64,000 nucleotides of DNA from Isochrysis galbana (GCA_018136815.1 CM030931.1:919511-983510); one strand, 5' to 3'. Positions 34,283 through 42,965 are shown, counted from the stretch's first letter. The notes: generated by a model not told the origin, from the sequence alone. Translations and numbers: made by a program.

Positions 34283-34628
34283 TAATCTTATGATTGGTCG
34301 CCATGGAGGGGGACCTCAGCCCTCCCCCCCACTCGCTCAACTCCCCTCATGGGGGGCGAGAACCATCCACCCCCCTGCGCTGCCTCTTATACTCAGCCCC
34401 GGAGCCTACATGTGTTGAGGTCGTCACTCCGTACGGGAAGGGGGGGCAGGTGAGGCTGGGGCATGCATGGCCCTGGCGCCTTATTGCCTCTCCCTCGCTA
34501 TCTTGGCATGCAGGGGGGACTCACCCAGACTGCCCAGACTCTGCCCCAGAGAGCTGGGCACAGATCGCACGCCCTGGCCCCCGCTGGCCTGCTTCTCGCT
34601 CTGACCAAGCCCTACTCCCCCTGGACTC
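34283..34628 (+). repeat. GC-rich interspersed repeat, copy 2, left part
   Basis: Matches 3600-3840 in order, with an extra 115-bp block (34388-34502) absent from the 3.6-kb copy. That block is the reverse complement of 35455-35575. The repeat is cut at TACTCCCCCTGGACTC by the element at 34629-35385 and resumes at 35402. Confidence 0.85.
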
Positions 34629-35385
34629 AACTAAGTTTATACTTGGTTGACACATGGGGGGGCACGAGGCCCCCCCTCTCTCCACTCCTCCCCTGCCATG
34701 GGGGAGGAACCACCCATCCTCCTGGCACGCCTGATGGCTTGCCAGGAGGCCACTGCCCTACTGACCCACTTCCTTCCCCACAGGCTCGCCCCATTCGCCC
34801 ATCCTGGCCCCTCGTGACCAGCCCAATGCTCCAACCCCCCCTCCCCCCCTGGTCGACAGGCAGACAGGTGCAGCGTGGGGGCCCCAGAGGCTCGGGAGCG
34901 CCAGCGAGGGAGAGGCAGGGGAGGCCAGGGCCCAGCCCCAGCCTCCTCTGCCCCCTGAGCTGGCCTCCAGGAGCCTCCAGGGGCCGCCAGAGGGCAGCTG
35001 GAGGCCTGCCGCAGGCGCGCCATCGCGCGTGCCGCAGGAGAGGGGAGAGAGAGCGCGGAAAAGGGGGTGGGCGCGAGCGAGAGCTCCGCCCACCGGAAAA
35101 TGGTAAGTCTCGCGCCTGTTTACAGGATAAGACGAGACAGAGTCGGCCGCCCACTCGGAGACACAGGAGGAAGGGGGGGAAAGATCACCGGGGGGGGGCG
35201 CGGGCCACCGGACCATATCTAAGCCCTCCACCCCAATCCCCCTAGTAGTGTACGGGGGGAGCCGCCTGATGGCGGGGGGAGAAGGGCCGGGGAATGGGGG
35301 TGTAGAGAGTATACTACGTGCTACTTGTAGTGGGTAGTGGTTCCATTCGCCGCGAGTGCGGTAAGAATATTAAAAGGTTTTTTTT
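34629..35385 (+). mobile_element. 757-bp element with 16-bp target duplication, nested in another repeat
   Basis: Flanked by TACTCCCCCTGGACTC at 34613-34628 and 35386-35401. It begins AACTAAGTTTATACTTGG and ends GTAAGAATATTAAAAGGTTT followed by T. A full sibling with its own 16-bp duplication is at 43777-44531. Between the ends are CCATGGGGG, GGGGGAGGAACCACCC, a Gly/Pro-coding GC segment and a GGTAAGTCTC...TTTACAG stretch that looks like a tiny intron. Long duplications of 16 bp suggest target-primed (LINE/SINE-type) insertion, but no A-tail is visible and the class is unresolved. Confidence 0.85.
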
Positions 35386-35401
35386 TACTCCCCCTGGACT
35401 C

Positions 35402-35580
35402 CCCTAATCAGGAGCCCCCAGCCAGCTCCAGTCGATCTTCAGGGGCGCGAGAGCTAGCGAGGGAGAGGCAATAAGGCGCCAGGGCCATGCATGCCCCAGC
35501 CTCACCTGCCCCCCCTTCCCGTACGGAGTGACGACCTCAACACATGTAGGCTCCGGGGCTGAGTATGGGTCTAGGTCGAT
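35402..35580 (+). repeat. Right part of the interrupted repeat, with inverted 115-bp arm
   Basis: Continues the repeat cut at 34628 (CCAGCCAGCTCCAGTCGA, as at 3858-3880). It then runs through GGCAATAAGGCGCCAGGGCC to CCGGGGCTGAGTATGGG, which is the inverted partner of 34388-34502. Confidence 0.8.
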
Positions 35581-35789
35581 TGATAGGATATGGTATGTGA
35601 GCGCGAAAGATGAAATCACAAACGAATCAACGTACCAAATATATTTGACTCAAATGTTTTATGGTTCGTACCCACGAGCCGCGAGCCCTTAGATCATTAG
35701 AGGATGCAACTTGAGGTTCTCTTTTTTTTAGCCCCCTGCATTGCCTATTTCTACACCTTATACAATTCTACCCCAACCCCCCCCCAAAA

Positions 35790-36191
35790 ATGTGTCCCTA
35801 TATGCAAACACCTATGGGTCCAATTGTTGCAGACGGGTCGCTGCTTGTCACGGGACGAGGGAGTCGGCCGCGCGGATTAATTTCAAATAATAAAGGAGTC
35901 GTCTTCATGTTTATCATTGTAATATTATCTACGCTATTTCTAGGCGGGAAGCATTGCGTGAAGCATTACTTTGGATGTCGTCAGCGGTTTTACCCGAACC
36001 CCTACAAAGTCTTTCCGCATCTTGAGATGCTCGCTAACAACTTTGAACTCATTGAAAGAGAGTTTCTTGGCAGTGAAAACAAAATTTATGATTGGCGCCC
36101 CTCCACCGAATGCGGCTTTCGACGCCAAGGCGGCGGAAGGGTTGGCGTTGACGGGCACCGCACTCGCGGCATAATGGATAGACTCGCCTAA
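35790..36191 (+). CDS. AT-richer ORF with an N-terminal membrane segment (possible hydroxylase-like fragment)
   Basis: Not firmly recognised. From an internal ATG at 35907 the frame opens with MFIIVILSTLFLGG, a short membrane or signal segment. It continues with FYPNPYKVFPHLEMLANN and FELIEREFL, a pattern that recalls the entry of aspartyl/asparaginyl beta-hydroxylase-type domains, but the His/Asp iron ligands are not reached before the frame runs into repeat DNA at about 36171. Base composition (35880-36100) is clearly more AT-rich than the neighbours, which fits transferred or viral-type DNA. It is truncated if it was ever a gene. Opposite-strand frames also exist, so strand is not certain. 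Confidence 0.35.
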   Translation: MCPYMQTPMGPIVADGSLLVTGRGSRPRGLISNNKGVVFMFIIVILSTLFLGGKHCVKHYFGCRQRFYPNPYKVFPHLEMLANNFELIEREFLGSENKIYDWRPSTECGFRRQGGGRVGVDGHRTRGIMDRLA

Positions 36192-36529
36192 CCGCGCAAA
36201 ACACAAAGCCGTGTCCCACGTCTCACCCGCCTACCTGCCCCCCGCCCTCAACACTCCCCGCGATTTAACCGCTCACCTCACGGACTCACGGACTCAACAA
36301 GAAAACATGGAAACCGATAGCCCGATGGCGCAGGAGGAAGGAGTGGAAAACCTATCGGGGATCGGAGCACACCGCCTGCTACAGGAAACCCCAAACACCC
36401 AGCCCCTAGGTAGTGCACGAGGGACGAGCCGCAAGGCAGGTGGAGGGGAGATGAGAGTAGCGGGCGTGGCAGCACAATAAGGGTGCGTAGTCGCGCGCGC
36501 GGCGAGAATATTAAGAAGTTTTTTTTTGT
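36171..36529 (+). repeat. 360-bp interspersed repeat R36, copy 1
   Basis: Begins at CATAATGGATAGACTCGCC and ends GCGAGAATATTAAGAAGTTT plus T run. It contains a frame from 36307, METDSPMAQEEGVENLSGIG. The copy at 41229-41579 is nearly identical apart from a short duplication (CGGACTCA) here. The right end is the same motif that closes the 755-bp elements. Confidence 0.9.
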
Positions 36530-36813
36530 CCACTGGACGGAGGAGGGACATTGGCGCGAGAGGAGAGGCAAAGAAACAGGGGGGGGGGCGGGGTACAGAG
36601 GGGGGGGCGTGGGGGGGGGGGGGGGGGTAGGGGGGGGGTGGGGGGGGGTCCTGAAATTTTTATATCCTATTCACGGGGGCATTTGTAAAAAAAAACAACC
36701 AAACCTGAGGTTGCAGCCTCTTTTTCCATTCGGGATCAACGCACCAAATCGATCTAGCTGGAGTACAACTGCCTCAAAGGCCCGCTGACCAGTATGAGCT
36801 CTTCCAACAAACG
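36530..36813. other. Low-complexity G-run region
   Basis: G runs at 36578-36650 form another strand-asymmetric block. The remaining sequence to 36813 has no recognisable feature. Confidence 0.4.
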
Positions 36814-37200
36814 ATGAACAGCCTCCCGCTAAAGGAACCTCGCGATGAAATCAGTCTCCCGCCAGCAACACCCTCCACAGCCACACCCTCACCTAGCACG
36901 CCCCACGGTCAGGACACTCCATTAGGGAAGGCCTCCGGGCCTAGCCCCTACACAGCCGCGGTACCGCCCTCGTGCTCACGCACGAGGGGCTGGCCCGGCA
37001 CCTCCAACAACACAGCCCCCTTGGGGGCTTGTCAAACAGACGCAATGCAAGCTGCATTGCGGAAATCCAGACCCTCAGAGATGGCAAGGAAGGGGACCAA
37101 GAGAGGCCGAAGGCAAGGCCAACAGAGGGGACGCCCTCCACCGTCACGAACGAGAGGACACGCCACCGGACACCCCGGACACTGGGCCCCTAAGTAGAGC
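36814..37200 (+). pseudogene. LINE ORF1-like fragment
   Basis: The frame has GKASGPSPYTAAVPPSCSRT and RGWPGTSNNTAP. The reverse-strand region at 55700-55947 encodes GKASGPGPYTAAVPPSCSGT and RGWPGTIMDT, so this is a diverged piece of the same retroelement family. No catalytic region. It is followed at 37291-37318 by the element right-end motif GTGAATGTTAAGAAGTTT. Confidence 0.65.
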
Positions 37201-37320
37201 ACGAGGGGACGAGCCGCAAGGCGAGTGAGAGGGAGAATAAAGGGAAAGGGAAGCGGGCGCGGCTGCTAGATAGATAAGCAGGGTCGCGCGCGCAGCGTGA
37301 ATGTTAAGAAGTTTTTTTTA

Positions 37321-37771
37321 CACCCACGGTAGCACATGGAATTGCGATACTCCCAAGTCCAACAACTTACACCTGGAGACTAAAAAGGCGACAAATGAAC
37401 AACAAAAGGCCTGCCCGGACCCCACGATCTGAATCGGGCTCATGGTAGCGCACCTGGGCCGTACGCCGGAAACCAAAGGCAAACAGGAAAGAAGGGGAAG
37501 GGGGGAAGGGTAGGAAGTGGAGGGAAGGGAGACAAGGGCGTTGACAGCGGCACGGTAATGGATATCGGACGTCTAGTAGGTGTATAACCCTGAATCTTCA
37601 GATGGTTTTTTCACAACACCTTTTCGTTTTCCTCCTGGAAGTTGACTGCGGCCATCGAAGTTTGAAGGTGCGACGTCTCCTCAAATTTTGAGGGGCGTCA
37701 CCCCTCACCGATACTCTCTATAGTCCATAGTTGCTTGGATGTATATGACAAAGTAACATAGTACAAGCGCG
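37321..37771. other. 3' flank of the ankyrin-DHHC gene
   Basis: Unique-looking DNA with one CCCTGAATCTTCAGATGG element-end motif (37588-37605). No gene was seen. Confidence 0.4.
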
Positions 37772-39286
37772 TCACACTGCTTTCTTTGCTTCCGCCGGAC
37801 GTGCTGCGGCATTCAGGGCAGCACTCGCACGCCTCGCAAGAATCCAGTCGATTAAATTCGCCAAACGGCCTTTGTCGTATGGCATGTAGTCATGCCACGT
37901 CTCAACATCACTCCACCATTTGCGTGGCGGGATCTCTCCTGGATGTTGCCTTTGCCACCTGTCAAGTTCTGCATGTGTGTAATTGAGCTCAATGCTCCAG
38001 ATTTGACTGCCAATCAACCACAGCAAGAAGCCTAGTAGTCCGATATCGATATTCAGCCCAACAACAAAGGCTCGCCTCTCAATGTCTCCTAGATCGGGAG
38101 TTGCACGCATGTAGTCGTTCGCTCGGCGAAGAAAGACGAAGAGACATGCAGCTGCGGAGAGAAGGAAGGCCATGAAGACTCGATGATTGCCTTCACCGAT
38201 GGCACAGCCAACAAAAGCACAGTCGTGGTCCATGACCGGAACAAGGCACTCAGAAAGTGGGCTGTACTTCGAGCGTGGTGGCCGCACCGCCTCTGATCGT
38301 GTGCAGAAACCGGCCATCGTAGGCATACCCGCTGAAGGCGTTTGCAGCTCAAGCGCTTCCCAATATTTTTGCGCGTCAGCATGAGTCCCGATAATGCGTG
38401 AAGGACCGACTAGACAAAGGTGGCCATATGACGTGATCAGCGTCATCAAGTATATGCAATGTTTCCAAGTGAGGTGCGGAACGAGAGAGAAATGAATAGT
38501 AAGAGCGACAAGCATAGATACAGCCAGGCAAAGCAGTAGTGAGACTAGCTCAACCGAGATGCGACTACGGAGATCTAGCACAATTAATTCGAGGACAATT
38601 GCTGCCAATGATGTACAACCCGCAGCGGTAGGGTGGCAGCAGAACAAGGCCGTCACCACGAGCACTGCTGAGGTCATGCGTATGTCTACCTTGTTCAATC
38701 GCATGAACCAGAAACGCGAGTGCCTCAAACGCGATCGCAGTGGCGATGATGGCAAGAAGGCAAGTAGCTCTTCTTCATCCCTGGTCAAGTTTTTCGCCTG
38801 CTGAAACTGCTCGAACAGTGCCGCAGCATCTTCTGACTGCATGCCCATTGCCTTTGCCACTGCGATTGACGGAACAAGGCCCTGAACATTCGGCACATCG
38901 ATAGGAGGTGACACACCGGCATGGAGGAGGAGTACGAGCATGGATTTCGGACCGCGGATCAAATGTAGTGGTGTGTTTCCACCCTCATCAACAGCTGTGA
39001 GCAGGCAGACACCTGCATCCCACCGTCCTACCAGATACTTCACTGCGACCAGCTGGCGCTCTGCCACCGCGTGATGGAGAGCAGTGCGCCCACACGCATC
39101 AGATCGCTTGAGGAGAGACGAGTCTGCTCGAAGCAGCTCGCCAATCTTGCCACAATCCCCCTTCGCGGCTGCGGCGAGCAGCTCCCGCACCTGGGTATCC
39201 TCGGCTACGGCCTGGCCCGCTACCTCCATCAGCGGAACACTCCCCTCCCTCCTATTCCAAGAATTCAAGAATTCCCCGCGTGCCAA
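37772..39286 (-). CDS. Ankyrin-DHHC palmitoyltransferase-like membrane protein, single exon, 504 aa
   Basis: Resembles Akr1/ZDHHC17-type protein S-acyltransferases of Golgi or endosomal membranes. Residues about 33-165 are ankyrin repeats (CGRTALHHAVAERQLVAVKY, EGGNTPLHLI). Four hydrophobic segments follow (about 205-225, 226-240, 247-270, 275-293), then the DHHC-type domain, then membrane segments near 371-387 and 412-430. In the domain RPPRSK (335-340), DHDC (353-356), GC (360-361) and GEGN keep the family layout, and Cys356 occupies the acyl-accepting position. Several zinc ligands are missing: the first CxxC is C328 with S331, and the usual HCxxC is YSPLSEC. The protein may be a weak enzyme or a pseudo-enzyme. 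Start 39286 is the longest; Met20 (MEVAGQAVAED) is an equally plausible start. Confidence 0.85.
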   Translation of the reverse strand: MARGEFLNSWNRREGSVPLMEVAGQAVAEDTQVRELLAAAAKGDCGKIGELLRADSSLLKRSDACGRTALHHAVAERQLVAVKYLVGRWDAGVCLLTAVDEGGNTPLHLIRGPKSMLVLLLHAGVSPPIDVPNVQGLVPSIAVAKAMGMQSEDAAALFEQFQQAKNLTRDEEELLAFLPSSPLRSRLRHSRFWFMRLNKVDIRMTSAVLVVTALFCCHPTAAGCTSLAAIVLELIVLDLRSRISVELVSLLLCLAVSMLVALTIHFSLVPHLTWKHCIYLMTLITSYGHLCLVGPSRIIGTHADAQKYWEALELQTPSAGMPTMAGFCTRSEAVRPPRSKYSPLSECLVPVMDHDCAFVGCAIGEGNHRVFMAFLLSAAACLFVFLRRANDYMRATPDLGDIERRAFVVGLNIDIGLLGFLLWLIGSQIWSIELNYTHAELDRWQRQHPGEIPPRKWWSDVETWHDYMPYDKGRLANLIDWILARRASAALNAAARPAEAKKAV

Positions 39287-39507
39287 AAAAAACCCGGGGA
39301 AAACACATAAGACCGAGGCAAGAGAAGGGAAAGGGCCTTTATGCGTAGAGCGTGAGCGCGCGTGACTGAGAGGGGGAGAGGGGGAGAGAGGGGCGAATCG
39401 CAGCAGTTCTCGGCGAAGATTTTCGTAGCGGAGGAGGGTGGCCCCCCTGGAGGTTGTTTATTGGGCATCGCGCCACGGTCAAAAAATGCAGCTCCACAGC
39501 CCCACCC

Positions 39508-40423
39508 TTATTGATAGTTAAAAAGCGCCCCAATTTGACCGGCGGTCAAACCCAGACTTTTGTCAGTTTTTTTTAAATTTGGGTGGTCCCCAGCACCGGT
39601 CAAAATTTGACAAAATTTGGGTTGGCCTCGGGCCTCCGACGCTGGGTGCCAGGGCGCTGGGCCGGCGTGGGGCGCGCGCGGGGCGAGGAGCGAGGAGGGA
39701 GGGGTGCAGACCTCCAAAACCTCTTGGGCGGGTGCGTCGGACGTCTCCTCTTCCTTCTCCTTCGTCTTCTCCTCACCCTCCTCCTCCTTTTCGTTCGCTT
39801 CGGTAGGAGCGGGCGCCTCGGCGGTCTCGGCCTCCTCCTTCTTCTCCTCCTTCTTCTCCTCCTCGAGCCTCGAGCTGCGCGGCCTCTTCCAGCTGCGTGG
39901 CCTCCTCGAACCGAGTGAAGACTTCTCCGACTGGTGCGTCGGACGCAGCCGTCTTCTCCTTCTCCGCCTTCTCCGTCTTCTCGTCCTCCTCCTCGGCTTC
40001 CTTGTCCTCGGTGAGAGCGAGCGCGTGGGCGGTCTCGACCTCCTCCATCGACTCGGCTGGCTCCTCGACCTCCGCAACCGGCGCGATGGGAAGAAGAAGG
40101 CCTGGAGCGTCCGACGCACAGTTCTCGTTCTTCTCTTCTCCTCCCACAGGCCCGGAGTCCTCGTCGGTGGTGGTGGTGGTGGCCTCCTCGGTCGGGGAAA
40201 GGGCCTCCTCCTCGGCATCAGGAACGCGAACAGGCTCCGCCTCCTCCGCCGCGCCCTTGGAGCAGAAGGAGGAACGAGTCGTGCGAGCAGCGCTTGCGCT
40301 CGGCGTCCAGTCGACAGGTGGCAGGTGGCCGTGGCGAGAGAGTCGAACGAAGCCAGCGAGCAGGAGCACGAGAGGAGAGGACGGAGGACCGTGCGGATGC
40401 GCGCCGAGTCGCCACCATCGTGA
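39508..40423 (-). CDS. Possible Glu-rich protein with SDAP repeats
   Basis: Unrecognised. On the minus strand a start near 40423 gives MVATRRASARSSVLSS and RAPARWLRSTLSP, an Arg/Ser-rich segment of the kind that targets mitochondria. After a change of frame come long acidic stretches (AEEAEPVRVPDAEEEALSP, EEKKEEKKEEAETAE) with three SDAP-centred blocks: CASDAPGLLLP, AASDAPVGEVFTRF and TSDAPAQEVLEV. The change of frame has no convincing intron, so either the splicing is unusual, the gene is broken, or only part is coding. The opposite strand is also open because of codon bias in GAG/GAA runs. Confidence is low. Confidence 0.35.
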
Positions 40424-40689
40424 GGAAGACGAGGGCGAGGAGAGAGCTGGAGGGTGAGCGAGGAGGGAGGAGGGAGGCAGGCAGTAGGAGCCTTCTCTCT
40501 TTGGTAGGTCGGTGAGAGGCGAAGGGGGGGGGGGGGGCGGGGGGAGATAGGCGAGTGCTAAAAGACAGACAGCCCATCTGTTTACGTTAGTGTTATCGCC
40601 ATATACTGTAATAATTTCCCGGTCCCAGGGGGTGCCCCCAGGGTTCCCGCCCGCCCTCCGCGCCCAGAGTTCCCCCGCGGAAAGAGTGA
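40424..40689. other. Intergenic with a G run
   Basis: GC-rich flank with a G run at 40527-40541. Nothing else recognised. Confidence 0.4.
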
Positions 40690-41210
40690 ACGCACGGCGT
40701 GCACCTTCCTGGAAGTTGCTATGCGCACGCACGGCGCCCCCGCGGGGGGGCCGATGCACATCGCGCCGTGCCCATGCACGGCGTGCACAATGTGATTGCA
40801 AGTCATCACACGTGCTGCGTAAAGAAACATCTCTTATATTGCACGTTTACGTAGTTGTGCGCCTTAGGTGGCACGCAGAGGGAAAAAGTCGGCATGCGCA
40901 CGCACGGCGTCTCCGCGGGGGGACCGATGCACATCGCGCCGTGCCCAATGCACGGCGTGCAAAATGTGATTGCAAGTCATCACAGGTGCTCAGTGGATAC
41001 TATTCATGAAACTGCATGTTTATGTAGTTGTCGGCCTTAGAGGAAAAGCGTTTGCATGCGCACGCACGGCGTCCCCGCGGGGGAACATATGCACCGCGGG
41101 GAAAAGCAGAGAAAAAAGTTGTTATCCCCGCGCACGGCTAGCACTTATTTAATTTTAAAATACTATATACATAACTGTGGACATTTGATCGCTCAATTCG
41201 ACTGATCCGC
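40690..41210 (+). repeat. Tandem CACGGCGTGCAC-unit repeat, copy C
   Basis: Three units marked by CACGGCGTGCAC, TGATTGCAAGTCATCACA and TACGTAGTTGTGCGCC-like words. An AT-rich spacer (TTTAATTTTAAAATACTA) and TGGACATTTGATCGCTCAAT close it, after which the sequence switches to R36 at about 41229. It is the inverted partner of 21577-22062 and lacks the final TTGACGGAACGACACC present in copies A and B. Confidence 0.85.
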
Positions 41211-41228
41211 GGTAGCGCAAGCGCTCCG

Positions 41229-41579
41229 CATAATGGATAGACTCGCCTAACCGCGCACAGCACAAAGCCGCGCCCCACGTCTCACCCGCCTACCCGCCCC
41301 CCGCCCTCAACACTCCCCGCGATTTAACCGCCCACCTCACGGACTCAACAAGGAAACATGGAAACCGATAGCCCGATGGCGCAGGAGGAAGGAGTGGACA
41401 ACCTATCGGGGATCGGAACACACCGCCTGCTACAGGAAACCCCAAACACCCAGCCCCTAGGTAGTGCACAAGGGACGAGCCGCGAGGCAGGTGGTGGGGG
41501 AGATGAGAGTAGCGGGCGGGGCAGCACAATAAGGGTGCGTAGTCGCGCGCGCGGCGAGAATATTAAGAAGTTTTTTTTT
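41229..41579 (+). repeat. R36 repeat, copy 2
   Basis: Nearly identical to 36171-36529, including the METDSPMAQEEGVDNLSGIG frame at 41358 and the GAGAATATTAAGAAGTTT end with a T run. It abuts the tandem-unit repeat on its left. Confidence 0.9.
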
Positions 41580-41819
41580 CAGATGTAATTTTGTCCGTAG
41601 TAGGTGTTAGCTCAGAATCTTCAGAATTTTTTTTCGATTCGCCCCGTCCAGCTTCAGCCCATCTAATGTCCACGCACCTTGCCACGACACTACTCACACC
41701 ACCCAACTACAAATCTAGAATCCCCGAGACATTTCTCTCGGAGAAATTGGGTGACCTGCAGAGACAGGTTGCAACAGGCTATGTTGTGACAAGATCATGC
41801 CAAGCCGTCAATCGAGCGA

Positions 41820-42638
41820 TCATCTCAATCCACGTGCTCTGGCATCCGCCTCCGCCGTGCCAACTGGCTTGGAGTAGCTGCGCCGTAGCATGCGTTTCCG
41901 CATCCGCTCCGCCTGTTCACGAAGAAGCCGGAACGCTCGTGATGTCGGCTGCTGTCGCAACCTCCACTCAAGTTCTTCAGCAGAGCTTGGAATTGTGCGA
42001 CCCGCCGCCATCTCTCGCTTGATGAACTCCCACTGGATGAGCGACCACTCGTATTGTTGGATAACCTCCTTGATCGGCGCTTCTGAGTCCAATCCCAATT
42101 GGTTTACAATGCGTTGCTTGGTCTTGCGCTGCTTCTTGACAAGGACGAGCGGGTTGCGCCGCTCCGCTGGCGTCATCGCATCTATGATGTTCAGACCGAC
42201 TTGCAGTTTCGCTTTCATCTCCTCGAGCGCCTCACTCTGCTCACCGCCCCGCAATTTGTCGAAGCGCAGCCCCATGCGCTGAGTGACCGTCATCTTGTCC
42301 TCTGCCGCCAGCCCCTCCTTGTACTGCTCCCGCAGCTGCTCGATGCGGAATGCTTCCATAGCGGAGAGTGTGTCGTAGAAGTCGGCGACGTTCGCATCCT
42401 TCCGCTCCTTGCGCACATCACGCAGAGCCTCGGCTGCTGCCGCCGTCCACGTGGAACCTTGCTCGCGCATTGCGACCATCTTCTCGGCTGAGCGCTGGCG
42501 CACGGGGTCGACGAGCGTGCTGCGCAGACGGTTGAACATACCTGTCTCAGCGGGCTGGTCGGACAAACTGCTCAGTCTGCGCACCGTCCTCGTGAGCCCC
42601 ACGCGCCGTGCCAGCGCCGCCGTGCGCATACTCGCCAC
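41820..42638 (-). CDS. Organelle-targeted protein resembling the SRP54/Ffh M domain, single exon, 272 aa
   Basis: The N-terminus (MASMRTAALARRVGLTRTVR then RLSSLS) is basic, Ser/Arg-rich and free of acidic residues, as in mitochondrial presequences. The central and C-terminal parts are helical and charged. Residues about 147-190 read GLNIIDAMTPAERRNP, then a basic KKQRKTKQRI stretch, then EVIQQYEW. This follows the last part of the SRP54 M domain (MTPxERxNPxxxxxSRxxRIAxGSG followed by VNxLLxQF). The NG GTPase domain of SRP54 is absent. If the similarity is real, it may bind hydrophobic segments or RNA inside an organelle. The similarity is short, so another helical mitochondrial protein remains possible. 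Start at 42638 has no in-frame upstream alternative nearby. Confidence 0.72.
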   Translation of the reverse strand: MASMRTAALARRVGLTRTVRRLSSLSDQPAETGMFNRLRSTLVDPVRQRSAEKMVAMREQGSTWTAAAAEALRDVRKERKDANVADFYDTLSAMEAFRIEQLREQYKEGLAAEDKMTVTQRMGLRFDKLRGGEQSEALEEMKAKLQVGLNIIDAMTPAERRNPLVLVKKQRKTKQRIVNQLGLDSEAPIKEVIQQYEWSLIQWEFIKREMAAGRTIPSSAEELEWRLRQQPTSRAFRLLREQAERMRKRMLRRSYSKPVGTAEADARARGLR

Positions 42639-42662
42639 GAGAGGAGTCGCCGTGCTCCTACT

Positions 42663-42965
42663 TTATAGTAGTAGTTGGTTCTCATGGGCTCATGGCTCAT
42701 GGCTCATGTGGGAGGAGGGGGGAGGGCATGAGGGCATGCGCCCTTCCCCCTCCCCCCTCCCCCTCTCCCGGCCCACCCTGATGGTGGTGGGGAACCACCC
42801 ACCGTCCTGCGCTGCCCCTTGGCAGGCAGGCAGGTAGGGGGGCCTTTCCACACCAGCCCTGACCCTCCCAGCTCCCAGAGCCTTGCAGAAGGCCGGGTCG
42901 CCGGGTCTGGATCGCATGTCGCATGCGCATGCGCATGCCCTGGCCCTGAGGCTTGAGTCTGAGGC
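42663..42965 (+). repeat. Diverged copy of the CATGG-leading GC-rich repeat
   Basis: Begins with TTTATAGTAGTAGTTGGTTC and ATGGGCTCATGG, then GGTGGGGAACCACCCACC and GCCCTTGGCAGGCAGGC. The order follows the 3.6- and 58.7-kb copies. It lies right at the 5' end of the SRP54-M-like gene and may have replaced its promoter. Confidence 0.65.

Noticed and set aside
34463..35245. Plus-strand frame of 260 codons and opposing minus-strand frames of 128-175 codons
   Set aside because: They span a proven 16-bp target-duplication junction between two repeats and exist only because the DNA is GC-rich and low in stops.
39617..40423. Plus-strand open frame rich in Ser and Leu
   Set aside because: It is the complement of GAG/GAA-rich sequence on the minus strand, where the acidic protein reading is more protein-like.
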